From an uncultured Oscillospiraceae bacterium (GTDB taxonomy: Bacteria; Bacillota; Clostridia; Oscillospirales; Acutalibacteraceae): a DNA stretch of 64,000 bases. The notes under the pieces are model-generated. The model was not told the DNA's origin, searched no databases, and saw only the letters and a program-made list of their open reading frames with translations. Made by a program: the position numbers and the translations under genes. Within the stretch, counting starts at the first letter, position 1; the number at the start of each line of letters is the position of its first letter. Location of the stretch: NCBI GenBank assembly GCA_958448165.1, contig CAUDCW010000004.1, positions 147,262 through 211,261 on the forward strand. Direction: 5' to 3'. This document shows positions 60,173 to 64,000 of this stretch, piece by piece.

Positions 60173-60342
60173 GGAATCGCTGAATAAATCACGCGAAAAG
60201 CTGTTTGAACATCTTGCCCCTATGTTATTTGTCAGCCGACCCAATAATCCTCGTAATGCTTTAGTATTACTGCGGTTTATTTGCCCGACCTGACGAAAAA
60301 TCTGACGGCGCAATATGCACAAACGATTTAATCAGCGATTCC
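60173..60342. mobile_element. MITE-like palindromic element, copy 5
   Basis: A 170-bp copy with changed ends: GGAATCGCTGAATAAATC at the left and GATTTAATCAGCGATTCC at the right. The two ends changed together and still pair. It sits between divIVA and lspA. Confidence 0.85.
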
Positions 60343-60364
60343 TTAATTTTCGGAGAATTTCGAT

Positions 60365-60859
60365 ATGAGAAAAATAATGACATTTATAATCGCCGCTTTG
60401 TCAATAGTTGTTGATCAGGTGATAAAAATTTTCGTTATAAACAATCTTCAGCCTATAAAATCTGTGACCGTTATCGACAATCTGCTCACTTTCACTTATG
60501 TTGAAAACAAGGGCATGGCTTTCGGTATGCTTGCAAACCAACGCTGGATTTTCATTGCCCTGACGTCAATTGTCATTCTTGCGCTTGTTATTGCCGTTTT
60601 TAAGCTCAAAAATCAGAGCAGGCTGTTTTATATCTCGGCTGCTCTGCTTATAGGCGGCGGAATCGGCAACCTGATTGACAGAATACTCTACGGCTATGTT
60701 GTTGATTATATTGCGCTTTCGTTCTTCCCGCCTGTGTGCAATTTTGCCGATTACTGCGTTACGGCAGGCGTGATTATATTCTTGGTTTATCTGTTCTTCT
60801 TTACCGATTTTCTGAAAAGCGATAAAGAAAAAAGGATTGATAAAAATGCAAACGCTTGA
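60365..60859 (+). CDS. lspA: Lipoprotein signal peptidase (LspA)
   Basis: A 164-residue, four-helix aspartic peptidase that cuts signal peptides of prolipoproteins at the lipobox. The conserved helix-1 segment IVVDQVIKIFVI, then VENKGMAFGML, GGGIGNLIDRILYGYVVDYI and VCNFADYCVTAG (the two catalytic Asp in NLIDR-VDY and NFAD) are present. SD GGAG precedes ATG. Confidence 0.95.
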   Translation: MRKIMTFIIAALSIVVDQVIKIFVINNLQPIKSVTVIDNLLTFTYVENKGMAFGMLANQRWIFIALTSIVILALVIAVFKLKNQSRLFYISAALLIGGGIGNLIDRILYGYVVDYIALSFFPPVCNFADYCVTAGVIIFLVYLFFFTDFLKSDKEKRIDKNANA

Positions 60860-61772
60860 TTTTACCTGCGGCGACGGTTTTGACGGCTTGCGTCTTGACA
60901 AATTCCTCGCTCTGCAGATTCCGGATCGCACACGCACCTTTCTGTCAAAGCTTGTCGAGGACGGACAGGTTGTTATCAACGGCAGCGCTCAGCCAAAGAA
61001 CTACAAGCTCAAATTCGGCGACTGTATTATGGTTACAATACCCGACCCGGTTGATATTACCGCTCAGCCGGAGAATATACCGCTTGATATTGTCTATGAG
61101 GACGATGACCTGATTGTTGTGAACAAGCCAAAAGGTATGGTTGTGCATCCTGCGCCTGGGAATTACAGTGGTACGCTTGTCAATGCACTTCTGTATCACT
61201 GCAAAAATTCTTTGTCGGGAATTAACGGCGAGCTTCGTCCGGGCATAGTCCACAGAATTGACAAAAACACAAGCGGACTGCTTATTGTTGCAAAAAACGA
61301 CAATTCGCACCAGCTGCTTGCACAGCAGATAAAGGAACATTCATTTACAAGAGAATATATGGCGGTTGTATGCGGCAGACTTGACTCTGACGGCACTGTT
61401 GATGCGCCTATAGGACGGCATCATATTGACAGAAAAAGAATGACCGTAACCGACAAAAACTCAAAAAATGCCGTAACGCATTATTTTGTAAAAAAGCAGT
61501 ACAACGGCTACACACACATTATCTGCCGTCTTGAAACGGGCAGAACACACCAGATTCGTGTGCATATGTCATACATCGGGCATCCTGTTGCAGGTGACGA
61601 TGTTTACGGCGGATTAAGGCAGGATAATGTCAGATATTTAGACGGTCAGTGCCTGCACGCATACAAGATAGGGTTTATTCACCCGACAAGCGGCAAATAC
61701 CTTGAGTTTTCGTCACCGCTGCCCGATTATTTTGAAAGCTTTATTTCTTTTCTTGAAAAAAAGGAAAAATAA
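60846..61772 (+). CDS. rluD: RluD-type 23S rRNA pseudouridine synthase
   Basis: A 308-residue enzyme with an N-terminal S4 domain (LRLDKFLALQIPDRTRTFLSKLVEDGQVVING) and a catalytic domain with RPGIVHRIDKNTSGLLIVAKND (catalytic Asp in HRIDKNTSG) and TGRTHQIRVHMSYIGHPVAGDDVYG. ATG at 60846 is chosen; the TTG at 60837 is directly abutted by the SD. It overlaps lspA by 14 nt. Confidence 0.93.
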   Translation: MQTLDFTCGDGFDGLRLDKFLALQIPDRTRTFLSKLVEDGQVVINGSAQPKNYKLKFGDCIMVTIPDPVDITAQPENIPLDIVYEDDDLIVVNKPKGMVVHPAPGNYSGTLVNALLYHCKNSLSGINGELRPGIVHRIDKNTSGLLIVAKNDNSHQLLAQQIKEHSFTREYMAVVCGRLDSDGTVDAPIGRHHIDRKRMTVTDKNSKNAVTHYFVKKQYNGYTHIICRLETGRTHQIRVHMSYIGHPVAGDDVYGGLRQDNVRYLDGQCLHAYKIGFIHPTSGKYLEFSSPLPDYFESFISFLEKKEK

Positions 61773-61775
61773 CAC

Positions 61776-61804
61776 TTGATTTCACATCTGCAATGTGATA
61801 TAAT
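61776..61804 (+). promoter_or_regulatory. Promoter of rplS
   Basis: -35 TTGATT (61776-61781), 17-bp spacer, -10 TATAAT (61799-61804). Transcription would start near 61811, about 115 nt before rplS. Confidence 0.75.
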
Positions 61805-61816
61805 ACTTAAGCATTT

Positions 61817-61915
61817 GAAAACCGTTACCTGCTTAACGGGGGTCAACAGCCCGACTTATTGTCGAGATATTGAAACGGACAGTCCTCTGCGCAAGCACGA
61901 ATGTCTTAAAAAACA
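61817..61915 (+). ncRNA. Candidate L19 (rplS) mRNA leader
   Basis: The 5' leader of rplS contains paired segments CCGTTACCTGCTTAACGG, CCCGACTTATTGTCGAG-like and GAAACGGACAGTCCTC elements. Its location and conserved-looking words suit the autoregulatory L19 leader known in Firmicutes. Recognition is by place and partial resemblance; no covariance model was run. Confidence 0.45.
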
Positions 61916-61927
61916 GGAGGAAATGTT

Positions 61928-62275
61928 ATGACAGACGCATTAAAGAAGATTTCGGCTGATTCTATGAAATCAGAAGTTCCGGAATTCGGCATCGGCGACA
62001 CTGTAAGAATCAGTGTTAATATCCGCGAGGGTGAGAGAGAAAGAATCCAGATGTTCGAGGGTACAGTAATTGCAAAAAGAGGCAGCGGCGTTGCCGAGAC
62101 CTTTACAGTAAGAAGAGTATCCTACGGCGTTGGCGTTGAAAGAGTTTTCCCGATTCACTCACCAAACGTTAAGGATATTAAGGTTGTCAGATACGGTAAG
62201 GTTCGCAGAAGCAAGCTTTATTATCTGCGTGACAGAGTTGGTAAGGCAGCTAAGGTTAAAGAGCAGATTCGCTGA
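61928..62275 (+). CDS. rplS: Ribosomal protein L19
   Basis: A 115-residue 50S protein. Landmarks: PEFGIGDTVRISVNIREGERERIQMFEGTVIAKRGSGVAETFTVRRVSYGVGVERVFPIHSP and RRSKLYYLRDRVGKAAKVKEQI. SD AGGAGGAAA is strong. It is followed by a terminator. Confidence 0.98.
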   Translation: MTDALKKISADSMKSEVPEFGIGDTVRISVNIREGERERIQMFEGTVIAKRGSGVAETFTVRRVSYGVGVERVFPIHSPNVKDIKVVRYGKVRRSKLYYLRDRVGKAAKVKEQIR

Positions 62276-62284
62276 TAGTTTTTT

Positions 62285-62309
62285 AAAGGGACAGTTTTGT
62301 CCCTTTTTT
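62285..62309 (+). terminator. Terminator after rplS
   Basis: Arms AAAGGGACA (62285-62293) and TGTCCCTTT (62298-62306), followed by more T. Confidence 0.85.
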
Positions 62310-62334
62310 GCTATAGCACACGGAGGTATAATAT

Positions 62335-62991
62335 ATGACCGACGATTTGGATTTTCTTCATGACGAAAATGAAGATTTTTTGCGTGCGGCGCAGGACAGC
62401 GATGCTCCTGCTCCCGTGTCAAGGGTGAATACAATAGAGCAGAAAAAAGGGCCGCTTGCCGACTTGTTTGAGTGGATACAGCTTTTGCTGCCTGCTATGC
62501 TCGTTGTTGTTTTACTTCTGACTTTTGTTTTAAGGCTTATTCGTGTTGACGGCAGCTCAATGATGAACACGCTGTTTGACGGCGACCAGGTTTTTGTCAC
62601 AAATCTGTTTTATGAGCCTGCTGACGGCGACATTGTTGTTATCAGCCACGGTCAGGAATATCCCAAGCCTATAATTAAAAGAGTAATAGCCACAGAAGGT
62701 CAGACGGTTAAGGTTGACTATGAAAACAACCGTGTGCTCGTTGACGGAGTCGTTATTGACGAGCCGTATCTTCACGAGGCTATGCGTTACAACGCCTTTG
62801 ACAATGACCAGGAAATCCCCGAGGTTATCCCGCAGGGCAAGGTTTTTGTAATGGGCGATAACCGCAACAACTCTCTTGACAGCCGTTCGCAGAAGGTAGG
62901 TATAATAGACAAGACCGACATCATCGGCAAGGCGCAGTTTATCTGGTGGCCTTTCGACAGATTCGGCGTTCTAAATGATATGGCAGAGTAA
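62335..62991 (+). CDS. lepB: Signal peptidase I
   Basis: A 218-residue type I signal peptidase. N-terminal acidic cytosolic stretch, one transmembrane helix (LLLPAMLVVVLLLTFVLRLI, about residues 49-68), catalytic Ser in DGSSMMNTLFDGD, catalytic Lys in IIKRVIATEGQTV, and GDNRNNSLDSR near the end. SD GGAGG precedes ATG. Confidence 0.96.
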   Translation: MTDDLDFLHDENEDFLRAAQDSDAPAPVSRVNTIEQKKGPLADLFEWIQLLLPAMLVVVLLLTFVLRLIRVDGSSMMNTLFDGDQVFVTNLFYEPADGDIVVISHGQEYPKPIIKRVIATEGQTVKVDYENNRVLVDGVVIDEPYLHEAMRYNAFDNDQEIPEVIPQGKVFVMGDNRNNSLDSRSQKVGIIDKTDIIGKAQFIWWPFDRFGVLNDMAE

Positions 62992-63006
62992 TTTTTATTA
63001 ACCGCA

Positions 63007-63037
63007 CAGGCGTACACCTTAGTACGCCTGATTTTTT
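63007..63037 (+). terminator. Terminator after lepB
   Basis: Arms CAGGCGTAC (63007-63015) and GTACGCCTG (63022-63030), then ATTTTTTA. Confidence 0.85.
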
Positions 63038-63053
63038 ATAGGAGAAGAATAAT

Positions 63054-63926
63054 ATGGCTGAAAAACAGAATATACAGTGGTTTCCCGGGCATATGACAAA
63101 GGCAATACGCAGAATCAAAGAGAGCCTGCGTATGGTGGACCTTGTTGCCGAGATAGTTGACGCAAGACTTCCGCAAAGCAGCCGCAACCCCGACATTGAC
63201 CGGCTTGTAAAGAATAAGCCGAGAATAATTCTGCTTAACAAATGCGATATGGCTAACCCTAACGTCACCGCTATGTGGGTGAATTATTTTAATTCAAAAA
63301 AAATCAAGGCTATCCCCGTTGACTGCAAAAGCGGCAAGGGCGTTAAACAGTTTTTGCCTGCCGTTAAAGAGTTAATGAAGCCGAGCATCGAAAAATGGCA
63401 GCAAAGCGGAATGGTTGGCAGAAGTATAAGAATAATGATTGTCGGAATTCCAAACGTAGGCAAATCCTCATTCATCAATAAGCTTGCAGGTAAAACAAGG
63501 GCAAAGGCAGAGGACAGACCCGGCGTAACAAGAGGCAACCAGTGGTACACTATAGACGGCAATATTGAGCTGCTCGACACTCCCGGAGTATTGTGGCCGA
63601 AGTTTGACGACCCTGAGGTCGGCGAAAAGCTTGCATTCACAGGCGCTGTCAAGGATCAGATACTTGACATTGAGCTTTTAGCCGTCAGACTTCTTGAGGT
63701 TTTCAAGGAGTGCCCGAATCAGTTTTTTATTGAACGCTTTAAGCTTCAGAATGAAAATCTTGACGATTACACTCCCTATGAAATGCTTGAGCTTGTCGGC
63801 AGAAAAAGGGGAATGTTGGTGTCCGGCGGCGAGGTGGACACCGAGCGAGCCGCAAACGTGCTTCTGGACGAATACAGGGGCGGAAAGCTCGGAAAGGTTA
63901 GTCTTGAACTACCACCAAGGGAGTAG
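63054..63926 (+). CDS. rbgA: Ribosome-biogenesis GTPase RbgA (YlqF)
   Basis: A 290-residue circularly permuted GTPase that matures the 50S subunit. G-motif order is G4-G5-G1-G3: NKCD in LLNKCDMANP (about residue 65), then G1 IVGIPNVGKSSFINKL, G2 GVTRG and G3 DTPGVLWP. N-terminal QWFPGHMTKAIRRI is the family hallmark. The Bacillus neighbours (rplS, ylqF) are the same. GGAGAAG is the SD. Confidence 0.95.
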   Translation: MAEKQNIQWFPGHMTKAIRRIKESLRMVDLVAEIVDARLPQSSRNPDIDRLVKNKPRIILLNKCDMANPNVTAMWVNYFNSKKIKAIPVDCKSGKGVKQFLPAVKELMKPSIEKWQQSGMVGRSIRIMIVGIPNVGKSSFINKLAGKTRAKAEDRPGVTRGNQWYTIDGNIELLDTPGVLWPKFDDPEVGEKLAFTGAVKDQILDIELLAVRLLEVFKECPNQFFIERFKLQNENLDDYTPYEMLELVGRKRGMLVSGGEVDTERAANVLLDEYRGGKLGKVSLELPPRE

Positions 63927-64000
63927 TTTTGAGAAAAATCTCGTTGCATCTTACCCTTATTCAGGACTTGAGGTACACATAGTACATCGGCGTCCTTCAT
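63927..64000. other. Right-edge sequence without a supported gene
   Basis: The plus frame from TTG at about 63929 stops within 20 codons, and the minus frame overlaps rbgA. rnhB often follows rbgA, but nothing of it is seen here. Confidence 0.5.

Noticed and set aside
60122..60322. Minus-strand 66-residue frame between divIVA and lspA
   Set aside because: Translation of MITE copy 5 with no independent evidence for a gene.
63776..64000. Minus-strand frame at the right edge
   Set aside because: It is mostly antisense to rbgA and matches no known protein.

Overview
The window reads as a chromosomal segment of a low-to-mid-GC Firmicute of class Clostridia, probably a gut Oscillospirales/Ruminococcus-like bacterium. 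This is inferred from gene content and order (prfA-tsaC-coaE, cdaA-cdaR, miaB-ylbF-mutS-mutL-miaA, yggS-sepF-ylmH-divIVA-lspA-rluD, rplS-lepB-rbgA), AGGAGG-type ribosome binding sites and frequent TTG/GTG starts. No ribosomal RNA, tRNA or insertion-sequence transposase was recognised.

Layout: 1-2622 holds the 3' part of a polyphosphate kinase gene and a phosphofructokinase gene. 2623-3100 is a repeat-rich gap. 3101-6701 carries a Se/S-carrier-like protein with a cysteine desulfurase, then the c-di-AMP module cdaA-cdaR. 6774-12149 runs on the minus strand: a GNAT enzyme, a membrane-anchored SF2 helicase, galU and a zinc-ribbon membrane protein. 12387-17499 holds prfA, tsaC, coaE, a lytic transglycosylase and an M18 aminopeptidase. 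17754-24239 holds a multi-domain cell-surface protein, then minus-strand genes (WYL regulator, two flavoproteins, small-drug-export-like protein). 24594-32164 holds VanZ-like and MATE proteins, a SpoIVFA/SpoIVFB-like pair, a B12-type radical SAM protein with its partner, a HAD phosphatase and a DUF3089 lipoprotein.

32374-45386 is a complete type I-C CRISPR-Cas locus: cas3, then cas5c-cas8c(with internal cas11c)-cas7c-cas4-cas1-cas2, then an array of 69 repeat units by hand count. The most interesting signal lies between cas3 and cas5c. A solitary degenerate CRISPR repeat on the minus strand is followed by a spacer-like segment and a hairpin. The first 20 nt of that segment match the -10/start region of the consensus cas5c-operon promoter at 17 of 20 positions. 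Two of the three mismatches fall at positions 6 and 18, the flipped-out positions of type I guides. This looks like a crRNA-like RNA with which Cascade represses its own operon.

45628-64000 holds a permease-prefix membrane protein with a PadR regulator, an autoregulated TetR gene, the miaB-mutSL-miaA cluster, the sepF-divIVA division cluster, lspA, rluD, rplS (with a probable leader), lepB and rbgA. A family of about 171-bp palindromic, MITE-like elements is scattered through the window: five full-size or near full-size copies, one reduced palindrome and one fragment. One copy sits directly behind cas3 and one splits the padR gene from its partner. Starts were adjusted by Shine-Dalgarno (SD) position where the longest reading frame ran into these repeats.
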